From positions 868,001-932,000 of the forward strand of contig CBDEGT010000003.1 of assembly GCA_965237965.1 (NCBI GenBank): DNA of 64,000 nucleotides, given 5' to 3'. Positions 8,319 to 14,816 of the stretch are shown here, one piece after another (position 1 is the first letter of the stretch; each line of letters opens with the position of its first letter). A model generated the notes under the pieces. It was not told the DNA's origin. It searched no databases and saw only the letters and a program-made list of their open reading frames with translations. This DNA is from UBA2988 sp965237965. Its GTDB lineage: Bacteria > Gemmatimonadota > Gemmatimonadetes > Longimicrobiales > Gaopeijiaceae. A program made the translations under genes and the position numbers.

Positions 8319-9397
8319 ATGGACGGGATTGAGGGGCTCGGGCACGGCGCCGTAGTGGACGGTGTGCGAGCACGGTTGCGGATGCTCGAAGCTGGGGAGT
8401 CGGGGGAGCCAAGGCTCTACTCGCTGACCTCTGACACCGACGCCGAGACACTGCCGACCCCAGAGTGGGGGATTGACAATCTTTATCCCCACGGCGGGCT
8501 TGCGGTGCTGTTCGCCAAGCGGGGGACGTGCAAGACGTTCGCTGCGCTCGGTTGGGCCTTCTCGCACGCTACAGGACTACCCTGGCTCACACGCTCCGTC
8601 CGACGGGGACCCGTCGTCTACATCATGGCCGAGGGCAGGGGCGGGCTCGGCATCCGAGTGCGTGCCCAGAAGGAGCACGTGGGGGTCGAGGGTCCGGCAG
8701 GCGTGCACTTCATCACAACCGCCGTGCCGATGCTCGTTACCGCCGAGGTAGACCGGCTGATCGCCACCATCGAGACGCTAGGGACACCACCCACCGCAAT
8801 CTTCTGGGACACGCTATCGCGCACGTTCGTCGGCGGCGACGAGAACTCATCTAGGGACATGGCCAACTACGTGGCCGCCATCGACCGTGTGAAGGAGGTG
8901 GTAGGCGGGACGCCGATCGTTCAGCACCACGCCGGCCACGGGTCCATTGACCGTGAGCGCGGAAGCTCCGTCCTCGGGGGCGCTGCCGACACAATCATGG
9001 CGCTCAGGGAAAGGGAAAAGGACGGGGTGCTGGAGCTTGCGTGCGAGAGCAGAAGGACGCGAGCGAGTTCCCGCCCATCCTGCTGAAGCTTCATCCAGTG
9101 GGCGAATCTTGCGTCCTGAAGCTCCACGATGAGGCGTGGAGGAACGCCGGATTCCTCTCCCACGTCGAGCGCGAAGCTCTACGCTCACTCCACGATTCCG
9201 CGCTGGACGACGGGCTCAGCACGACCGCCTGGCTCAAGGCATCGGGGATGCGCGATAGCTCTTTCTACAAGGCCCGGACTTCCCTTGTACGACGCCACTT
9301 AGTGGACAAACAGGGTGAGGGCAGGGGAGCACGGTATGTAACGATGCCGGAGGGACTCCAACTGCTGAAGCTCCACACCTCCACGGTCACTCCATGA
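8319..9397 (+). pseudogene. RecA-like AAA_25/RepA-type NTPase with frameshift
   Basis: The kind of replicative or primase-associated NTPase found in phages and integrative elements. Walker A is odd (FAKRGTCKTFAAL; the residue before Lys is Cys rather than Gly), Walker B is AIFWDTLSRTF, and VQHHAGHG matches the family sensor motif. The frame breaks near 9045: LELACE continues one frame over as QKDASEFPPILLKLHPVG, restored by one extra A in GAG(A)AGCAG. The second half (9041-9397) is a winged-helix-like C-terminus (SHVEREALRSL...SSFYKARTSLVRRHLVDK). The 5' end is lost to the IS30 insertion. A sequencing slip could explain the frameshift but not the missing start. Confidence 0.7.
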
Positions 9398-9467
9398 CTT
9401 ACTCCACGCTCGCGGTGCTCCAACCTCCACACTCCACACAGCTATACACTCTGTGTAGCTGTGGAGT
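9371..9467 (+). repeat. CTCCAC iterons and imperfect hairpin after the NTPase gene
   Basis: CTCCA(C/T/A) occurs at 9371, 9379, 9390, 9402, 9418, 9425 and 9432, spaced 7-16 bp. Then comes an imperfect inverted repeat: ACTCCACACAGCTATACAC (9431-9449) against GTGTAGCTGTGGAGT (9453-9467). The first iterons overlap the last NTPase codons. Iterons plus a dyad next to a replication NTPase suggest a binding or origin-like site; this is inference. Confidence 0.4.
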
Positions 9468-9512
9468 GAAAGGGAGCAGGGGGAGGCCAGTGATCTCGAT
9501 GGAGAGCCCCCG

Positions 9513-9706
9513 AACTACCGGACCCTCCAGGTCAGAGCTGCACTTCAGGACGAGGAGCATCTGTGGCCGGGGATGAGGGCGGCATGAACTCCTCTCTGCT
9601 GTCTGGGCTCGTTGCCGAGTGGCGGGATAAGGCGGACACGCTCAGGAAGTTCGGAGCGACCGGCCAAGCGGAAGCGGTCGAGTGCTGTGCCGCTGGTCTG
9701 GAGGAA
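9513..9706 (+). repeat. 194-bp direct repeat, left copy
   Basis: Near-identical to 10809-11002 (offset 1296 bp). It covers the untranslated leader, RBS and first ~41 codons of a small gene. Differences are scattered point changes. Confidence 0.85.
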
Positions 9707-9853
9707 GCCGGCTACGTCAACGTGCGGAACGACAACGCCACGGACGGTCGGTGGAAGGTGGGCGGCAGGAACGTCGCCATCTACGCGCAGCGCGAACTGA
9801 GCCTAAGCGAACAAATCGCAGCAGCCCGGCGACTGGCGGAGGCCGCCAGATGA
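9584..9853 (+). CDS. small island protein sharing its N-terminus with the HTH gene downstream
   Basis: An 89-aa protein. Residues 1-41 (LSGLVAEWRDKADTLRKFGATG...) are the same module that opens the HTH protein at 10880, including its leader and RBS. The C-terminal half differs: a short segment (YVNVRNDNATDGRWKVGG) and a predicted helix (LSEQIAAARRLAEAAR). ATG 9584 follows GAGG; an upstream frame start at 9563 is possible. Function unknown; the shared module looks like a helical, possibly protein-binding N-domain. Confidence 0.55.
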   Translation: MNSSLLSGLVAEWRDKADTLRKFGATGQAEAVECCAAGLEEAGYVNVRNDNATDGRWKVGGRNVAIYAQRELSLSEQIAAARRLAEAAR

Positions 9854-9867
9854 GCGCCGTGGTCCTT

Positions 9868-9991
9868 GAAGTCCGTGAAGTCCGCGATCTGCAACTATCC
9901 CCTACGCGCGCCCGCGCTCTTGCCATATCCAACGAATCGAGTCTGGGGGGCTGTAGGAAGTTAGTGGGGAATCACGGACTTCACGGACTAC
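9868..9991. repeat. inverted repeat of tandem GAAGTCCG units
   Basis: GAAGTCCGTGAAGTCCGCGAT (9868-9888, arm shown in part by its units) is inverted at 9971-9991 with 19 of 21 matches. Each arm is two head-to-tail GAAGTCCG units. The ~80 bp between holds no convincing gene. It could be a site for the island's directionality or replication factor. Confidence 0.45.
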
Positions 9992-10077
9992 GCGGACCGG
10001 GAGGCGGGACAGTGAGGGAGGCGAAAGCTCACCCCCCCCTCACCCCTCCGTCCCGAGTGACCCGAAAACGACCAGGT

Positions 10078-10443
10078 TCAGCGGGACGACGAATCGTTCA
10101 TGAGGACGAGATTAAAGTGATCGCCCTCAATGACGCTGATCGGATCCCCCGGAATACTGGCGCCCGCGATGAAGTCCACGTCGAACTGTACGACTTCACC
10201 TTGCTTATCGAAGGTGAAGGTCTGCGTGGTCTTTCCGACAGCCAATCCGACCCGGTGCCGGGCTCCCCCCTGCCAATTGGCGTAGATCACGGCATCGTTG
10301 AAGTCGTTGTTCTGGACGGTCAGTTGAACGGGCCGTTGAATACCGGCTCCCGGCGTGAACGGATCAGGGACGGAAGCACAGCCGGCGCACCCCAGCAGGA
10401 GGGTGGCGGCAAGCACCCCAGGAATGACTTGGCGAATCTTCAT
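10078..10443 (-). CDS. small predicted lipoprotein
   Basis: A 121-aa protein starting at ATG 10443 with a strong GAGGAGG site about 5 nt upstream. The signal sequence MKIRQVIPGVLAATLLLGCAG ends in a lipobox (LLGC). The mature part is beta-rich (VQLTVQNNDFNDAVIYANW; RHRVGLAVGKTTQTFTF; VQFDVDFIAG), resembling envelope lipoproteins of immunoglobulin-like fold. It lies between the two 194-bp repeats, so it may be cargo of the duplicated segment. The longer open frame to 10710 is not coding. Bases 10444-10808 show no convincing gene. Confidence 0.72.
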   Translation of the reverse strand: MKIRQVIPGVLAATLLLGCAGCASVPDPFTPGAGIQRPVQLTVQNNDFNDAVIYANWQGGARHRVGLAVGKTTQTFTFDKQGEVVQFDVDFIAGASIPGDPISVIEGDHFNLVLMNDSSSR

Positions 10444-10808
10444 ACCGCACCTCCTCACGGGAAGAGGCTTGCGCGAAGACGTGGGCTTGATCTGTTGGCC
10501 CCGTGCAGTCTGAATCATTGCTCGACTCGTTGGCAACCCCCCCCTACCGCGCCATGGGGCGTGGCACAGCACGCCCGACCTGCCCCTCCCCCTCCTGCGA
10601 GCGCGCAGCAAGCCGACACCGCGAACACCCCCCCGTCGGACCGCAACGGCGCACTGGTGTCGGGACGACTGCCAACAACGGCGACATCGTACTCCTGCTC
10701 GATCACCCACGCTTCGCCAGTGATGCGGCGGACAGGGTGATCGCGCGCACTTGGCTCCTGGTTGCCATGAACCGGCATGGGGCGGTCGGTGAGACCCCGA
10801 TCGAATGG

Positions 10809-11002
10809 AACTGCCGGACCCTCCAGGTCAGAGCTGCACTTCAGGACGAGGAGCATCCGTGGCCGGGAAGGAGGGCGGCATGAACACCTCGCCGTTGTCT
10901 GGACTTGTAGCCGAGTGGCGGGATAAGGCGGACACGCTCAGGGAGTTTGGAGCGACCGGCCAAGCGGAAGCGGTCGAGTGCTGTGCCACTGGCTTGGAGG
11001 AA
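10809..11002 (+). repeat. 194-bp direct repeat, right copy
   Basis: Second copy of the module at 9513-9706. Here it leads into an excisionase-like helix-turn-helix instead of the unrelated C-terminus. Confidence 0.85.
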
Positions 11003-11464
11003 CGGCTGCGTGCGTGGCAGCTGGAGGCCCTGTCGCTTGAACAGGCAGCGAATGAGTCGGGCTACAGCTATTCCACCATCCAACAGCGACTAGCTGAGGG
11101 GTCCTTGCCGAACGCTGGGGAGAAGGGGATATGTCGCGGGCGAACGCCCGCACCGTGTCGCTGTGTACGAGCGAGAACGGACTGGACCGCTGTGGGTGCG
11201 CGTGTGGGACCCGACGCTGCGGGGCGGCAGGGGTGGCATGGTACGCAAGTCGCTCAAGCACGCAGATCGCGACAGGGCGAAGGAGTACGCGGGCCAGCAG
11301 AGCGCGGCGCTCGCGAAAGGACACGCCGAACTCACCAACGGCCGCACCACGCTCGGGGAAGTGTTTGCGCTGTACATGACGTACCGAACGCCCAGAAAGT
11401 CCTCAAGGTCACAGAAAGAGGACGCGCGTCGTGTCGAGCTATGGACCCGCGTTCTGGGCACTGA
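10880..11464 (+). CDS. excisionase-like HTH protein (C-terminus doubtful)
   Basis: ATG 10880 with AGGAGG about 6 nt upstream. Residues 1-41 are the shared repeat module. Residues ~45-83 read SLEQAANESGYSYSTIQQRLAEGSLPNAG, a helix-turn-helix of the small DNA-binding proteins that precede island integrases. After about residue 85 the frame becomes a cysteine/arginine-rich translation overlapping the integrase in another frame, so the true C-terminus is probably lost through a deletion or frameshift near 11130. Likely role: excision control or regulation of the adjacent recombinase. Confidence 0.5.
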   Translation: MNTSPLSGLVAEWRDKADTLREFGATGQAEAVECCATGLEERLRAWQLEALSLEQAANESGYSYSTIQQRLAEGSLPNAGEKGICRGRTPAPCRCVRARTDWTAVGARVGPDAAGRQGWHGTQVAQARRSRQGEGVRGPAERGARERTRRTHQRPHHARGSVCAVHDVPNAQKVLKVTERGRASCRAMDPRSGH

Positions 11465-12338
11465 TCGCGACGCTCACGACCTGACGCTGCGCGAATGGGA
11501 GAATTTCATCGACCGGCGCACATCGGGTGAGATCGACGCGCGCGGGACGGTCACTGAGAATCGGAAGGCACTCCGGCCGCGTGTTGTTGAGGCGGACTGC
11601 ATCTGGCTCAACGCGGTGTACGCCTGGGCGATGCGGTGGCGAACGGAGCGTGGTTACCTGATGCGGGAGAATCCGGCTCGCGGACTCGCGCGACCGGACG
11701 GCACGCTCAATGTACGCAGGCCTGTTGCCTCTCAGGACCGCTTTGAGAGGGTGAGGGCCGTGTCGGACCAGGTCCTCATGGAAACCCGTTGGGACCACGG
11801 CAAGCGCGAGCCGTCTCGTTCGTACCTCTCGGAGTTGCTGGACATCGTACACGGGACGGGCAGGCGCATCAGTGCCGCCTGCGCGCTCACGTACGCGGAT
11901 CTGCGTTTGAACGACGGTCCGCACGGCGCGATCCGCTGGCCATCCTCGACGGACAAGATGGATCGGGAGTCTCTGGTGCCAATCAGCCCACGGGTTCGGG
12001 CAGCGCTGGAGCGGATCATGCGCGAGCGGCCAGGCGTAGGTGCGACCCCACTGTTTCCTTCGCCTGTGAACCCGAAGAAGCCCACTCGGTATGAGCTGGC
12101 CGGTTCGTGGCTCAGGGAGGCCGAGAAGCTGGCCGGGGTAGGGAAGCAGGGCGGCTCGCTGTGGCACGCGTACAGGAGGGGCTGGGCAACCAGCAGGAAG
12201 CACCTGCCTGACGTGGACGTGGCAGCAGCCGGTGGGTGGGCGAGCACCGACACGTTGCGGAAGTGCTATCAGCAGCCCGACTCGGACACGATGCTCAGGG
12301 TAGTGCTGGAGGTTGCGGAGTTGCGCGAAGCTAGGTGA
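11163..12338 (+). CDS. tyrosine recombinase / integrase
   Basis: A 391-aa site-specific recombinase with a near-complete core. It has an arm-type N-terminus (VYERERTGPLWVRVWDP), a core-binding region, box I GTGRRISAACAL, HAYRRGWATS (H-x-x-R), GGWAS and the nucleophile in LRKCYQQPD. The annotated start is a GTG in mid-domain. A better start, ATG 11131 with AAGGGG upstream, reads MSRANARTVSL and joins the main frame only if two bases (TG at ~11161-11165) are removed, so a 2-bp frameshift may have separated start and body. The IS5 copy begins 18 bp after the stop. Confidence 0.82.
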   Translation: MYERERTGPLWVRVWDPTLRGGRGGMVRKSLKHADRDRAKEYAGQQSAALAKGHAELTNGRTTLGEVFALYMTYRTPRKSSRSQKEDARRVELWTRVLGTDRDAHDLTLREWENFIDRRTSGEIDARGTVTENRKALRPRVVEADCIWLNAVYAWAMRWRTERGYLMRENPARGLARPDGTLNVRRPVASQDRFERVRAVSDQVLMETRWDHGKREPSRSYLSELLDIVHGTGRRISAACALTYADLRLNDGPHGAIRWPSSTDKMDRESLVPISPRVRAALERIMRERPGVGATPLFPSPVNPKKPTRYELAGSWLREAEKLAGVGKQGGSLWHAYRRGWATSRKHLPDVDVAAAGGWASTDTLRKCYQQPDSDTMLRVVLEVAELREAR

Positions 12339-12398
12339 ACTGACACAGCGAACTAGGGTCTGTTAACACTAAAGGCCCATTTGTATTATATTGGGGCT

Positions 12399-13156
12399 AT
12401 GAAAATCACAGAGTCCCAATATCGTCGGATAGAGGCTTGCTTTCCACGTCAGCGCGGCAATGTGAGCTTCTCCAATCTCGAAGTGCTTAACGCGATCCTG
12501 TATGTGGCCGAGCACGGCTGCAAGTGGCGCGGGTTGCCTGCGCGCTTCGGTAACTGGCATACGATCTACACCCGAATGAATCGCTGGGCCAGGGCAGGTG
12601 TGCTGGATCGTGTCTTTGCGGCCCTGCAGGACGAGCAGATCATCCGGATCAAGATCGAAGCGCTGTCGCTCGACAGTACGATCGTCAAAGTGCACCCTGA
12701 TGGCACCGGCGCGCTAAAAAAAACGGCCCGCAGGCCATCGGGAAGTCGCGTGGAGGCTGGACCACCAAGATTCATATGGTTGCCGCAGATGCTCGAACCG
12801 CGATAACCTTCTCGCTATCGCCAGGCCACAACCACGACGCACCCGAAGGACGCGAACTGCTACGCATGTTGAAGCCGGTACACTCCACTGTGTCGATGAT
12901 CATGGACCGGGCCTACGAGGGGGCCGAAACACGGCAATTGGTGTTGGAGCTGGGGTTTACGCCGGTCGTGCCACCCAAACAGGGCCGTGTTAGCCCGTGG
13001 CAGTACGATCGAATCATGTATCGCCGTCGCAACGAAATAGAGCGGTTATTTCGGCGACTCAAAGGCTTCAGAAGAATCTTCTCCCGCTTTGACAAGCTCG
13101 ACGTGATGTTCACGGCCTTCATCCACTTTGCGCTCATCGTCGAGGCTCTCAGATAG
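12399..13156 (+). CDS. IS5/IS427-type transposase made by -1 frameshifting, copy 1
   Basis: ORFA (ATG 12399) holds the N-terminal domain and the first catalytic Asp (LSLDSTIVKVH). At A8 (12716-12723) a -1 slip moves reading to ORFB, giving the standard NGPQAIGKSRGGWTTK-type junction and then HMVAADARTAI. ORFB carries the second Asp (MDRAYEG) and the YRRRNEIERLFRRLK signature with the catalytic Glu. Without the slip ORFA ends at 12806. The fusion is about 252 aa, usual for the group. Intact. Confidence 0.9.
12716..12723 (+). other. A8 slippery site for programmed -1 frameshift
   Basis: Eight adenines at the junction of the two transposase frames (CTA AAA AAA ACG). The same run is kept in all three copies (about 21732-21739 and 53568-53575), so it is not a random error. 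A6-A8 runs are known frameshift signals in IS families. Confidence 0.75.
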
Positions 13157-13308
13157 TGTTAACAGACCCTAATAGCGGGGAGGAGCGCCCGCGCGCGCCT
13201 AGAAGCGATACCACCTCCGTTGCCCCGACCGTCATGTCCCCACTCTCGCCCTCATAAGAGCCGGGGCCGTACCAGTTCCGCGCCGACGCCCAGGACCGGC
13301 TGCATACC

Positions 13309-13405
13309 GGCGGTGCGGGTCGGGCGGGCGGTGCGTTGCTCCGAGCCCGCCGTCCTGGAATGGATCGAGCGTGGCGGCACGCGCAACAGCGAGGAGGCTT
13401 CGTGA
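13309..13405 (+). pseudogene. C-terminal remnant of a MerR/AlpA-like excisionase
   Basis: The frame IPAVRVGRAVRCSEPAVLEWIERGG matches the end of small HTH_17-type proteins, where VGRAVR leads into the wing and WIERGG closes the domain. The recognition helix upstream is not visible. The IS5 copy ends 140 bp before, so the 5' part may have been displaced. Its stop overlaps the terminase start (13402). Confidence 0.35.
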
Positions 13406-13884
13406 GCCAGCAGTTCATGCCTGTGACCAGCCACGAAGCGCCTCAGGAACGTCACCGGGGAGGTCGGCCTCGCATCATCGAGACCCCCGAGGAGTTCTCC
13501 CGCCTGGTGGATGAGTACGTCCAGCAGTGCAGGGACTCGAAGTCCGTAGTGACCTTCACGGGCATGGCTCTGCACCTCGGGTTCGCATCGCGTCAGTCCT
13601 TCTACGACTACGGAAAACGCGAGGGGTTTTCTTACTCGGTATCGCGCGCGAGGCTACTCGTTGAGGCCGAGTACGAGCGGCGGCTTTACGGCAAGAGTCC
13701 CCAGGGAGCCATCTTCGCGCTGAAGAACTACGGCTGGTCTGACCGTCTCGACGTGGCAGCCCCTGATGGCATCCCGCTCCGGTTCCAGAGCCAGACGGAC
13801 GAGGAGCTGGTGGAGCGCGCGAAGGACCTGGCGAACCGGGTGGCTGCGCTGACTCCTGTACAGGGGAATGGGGACGGCGGCTGA
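13402..13884 (+). CDS. phage terminase small subunit (gp3-like)
   Basis: A 160-aa DNA-recognition subunit of a packaging terminase. The family pattern is clear: GGRPRIIETPEEFSRLVDEY, then VTFTGMALHLGFASRQSFYDY (helix-turn-helix), VEAEYERRLYG and GAIFALKNYGWSDR. GTG 13402 has GAGGAGG 4 nt upstream; ATG 13414 is the alternative. No large terminase follows: after the stop comes a kinase-leader fragment on the other strand. A lone small subunit next to an integrase and replication NTPase is typical of phage satellites. Confidence 0.85.
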   Translation: MSQQFMPVTSHEAPQERHRGGRPRIIETPEEFSRLVDEYVQQCRDSKSVVTFTGMALHLGFASRQSFYDYGKREGFSYSVSRARLLVEAEYERRLYGKSPQGAIFALKNYGWSDRLDVAAPDGIPLRFQSQTDEELVERAKDLANRVAALTPVQGNGDGG

Positions 13885-13898
13885 TGCGCAGGAGCACA

Positions 13899-13989
13899 AC
13901 TCGGCCATCCCGCCCTCACCAAGCTGGCGCTCGACGCGGTAGCGACCCTGAAGGGCTGCGTTCAGGCGGGTGACGGCGTCAGACATCAT
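13899..13989 (-). pseudogene. kinase 5' fragment 1 (leader plus glycine-rich loop)
   Basis: From ATG 13989 (or 13986): MSDAVTRLNAALQGRYRVER, then QLGEGGMAE. This is the start of the Gemmatimonadota-type protein kinase family up to the P-loop, cut after GEGGMAE. Downstream reading is unrelated. One of six such fragments within 17 kb. Confidence 0.75.
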
Positions 13990-14029
13990 GGCCCCGGATG
14001 AGAAGGTCCGAGAAACAGGAGAGTTTCTC

Positions 14030-14542
14030 TCAGTTGCGTCTTCGCCAGACGAGCCGGACGGTGCGCCTAGGCTCCGGGGTGAGAATCAATAAATCGCCGT
14101 CGAAGGCGAAGCCACGGACCGCCTCCACCGAGGCACTAGGATTGGCGTGGAACTCTCGTTTGTGAGTCACGAGATGACGCGCAGCGTCGACCTCATAGCG
14201 TCCATAGTAGGCAAGATCTGCATCCTCGGGGTCCGGCCTAACTATGTAGACCGACATCGAGCCAACGCCATCGTACATGATGATTCCGCACGGCTCTGGA
14301 CCGTAGGGATCCGCAGTGGTCACCCATCTTCCTGAATCGTCGAGCGCCTCAAGGCGGACGAGGTCATATGCCCCCCGAAAGTCCGCAGTCGTCTGAGCGC
14401 CAAGGTTTGGGCCGCACAGGCATCCAAGTATCACAGCTAGGGCGAGCGGCTTGAGCGTGGCCATCCCGCTCTGACCGAGCTGACGTTCTACGAGGTAGCG
14501 GCCCTCGAGGGCCGCGTTCAGGCGGGTGATGGGATCGGTCAT
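14030..14542 (-). CDS. lipocalin-like secreted protein fused to a kinase leader
   Basis: The frame opens with the kinase leader MTDPITRLNAALEGRYLVER, QLGQSGMAT and then, in frame, a signal peptide (LKPLALAVILGCLCGPNLGAQ) and a ~120-aa lipocalin-like domain (FRGAYDLVRLEALDDSGRW; GIIMYDGVGSMSVYIV; YYGRYEVDAARHLVTH; RTVRLVWRR). A signal peptide 28 residues in would not work well, but the ATG of the kinase's own GMAT (14464) would start a perfect secreted protein, MATLKPLALAVIL. So the kinase 5' end may serve as donated promoter and start region. The domain is of the small lipocalin-like type found in many bacteria; ligand unknown. Confidence 0.65.
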   Translation of the reverse strand: MTDPITRLNAALEGRYLVERQLGQSGMATLKPLALAVILGCLCGPNLGAQTTADFRGAYDLVRLEALDDSGRWVTTADPYGPEPCGIIMYDGVGSMSVYIVRPDPEDADLAYYGRYEVDAARHLVTHKREFHANPSASVEAVRGFAFDGDLLILTPEPRRTVRLVWRRRN

Positions 14543-14610
14543 GATCCTACCCTGCGGGAGGAATGACCTGCTGCTCAGTGCTTGGTGAGCCTCGCCATCA
14601 TAGAGGCGCG
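14543..14610 (-). promoter_or_regulatory. kinase-type upstream region, copy b
   Basis: About 60-65 bp upstream of the leader match the region at 24170-24240 (same CTGCGGGAGGAATGACCTGCT stretch in part and GTGAGCCTCG). On the minus strand TATGAT (14597-14602) could be a -10 box. A partial match with TATGAT is also present at 19281-19294. Confidence 0.45.
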
Positions 14611-14767
14611 ATGCGGTATATGCACGGGATTTCGCAGGAGGGGTGGGACCAGGCCCCTACACCCGTCGGGATGTTGATCTCAACATGTACCCTAACATGT
14701 AGTCCCCTCAGCCGGGATCGACCGAGGGGACTCTTGTAAGCTTGGAATAGTCAGCAGCCCACGTCAG

Positions 14768-14797
14768 TGGAGCCAGCCGGAATCGAACCGGTGTCCT
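14768..14797 (-). other. tRNA/tmRNA 3'-end remnant (possible att site)
   Basis: On the minus strand GGACACCGGTTCGATTCCGG is followed by CTGGCTCCA: a T-arm with TTCGATT loop and an acceptor strand TGGCTCC plus discriminator A. The spacing GGAC-T-arm-acceptor fits the 3' end of tmRNA better than a tRNA, because no anticodon stem can be formed upstream. No 5' half exists: the adjacent sequence is the end of a TPR gene. Such 3' remnants are typical attachment-site duplications. Bases 14611-14767 are otherwise empty. Confidence 0.4.
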
Positions 14798-14816
14798 CCT
14801 GGCTGCAGGCCGCCGA

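Larger units (their letters stand above)
12356..13169 (+). mobile_element. IS5-family (IS427-type) element, copy 1
   Basis: An 814-bp element with perfect 15-bp inverted repeats GGGTCTGTTAACACT and a TA (or CTA) target duplication on both sides. It recurs at 21372 and 53208. This copy differs at position 4 of both repeats (T/A instead of C/G in the other two). Two overlapping frames are joined by an A8 frameshift site. Confidence 0.92.

Noticed and set aside
9682..10740. 352-aa plus-strand frame across the 194-bp repeat region
   Set aside because: Runs antisense over a clear lipoprotein gene and starts inside another gene.
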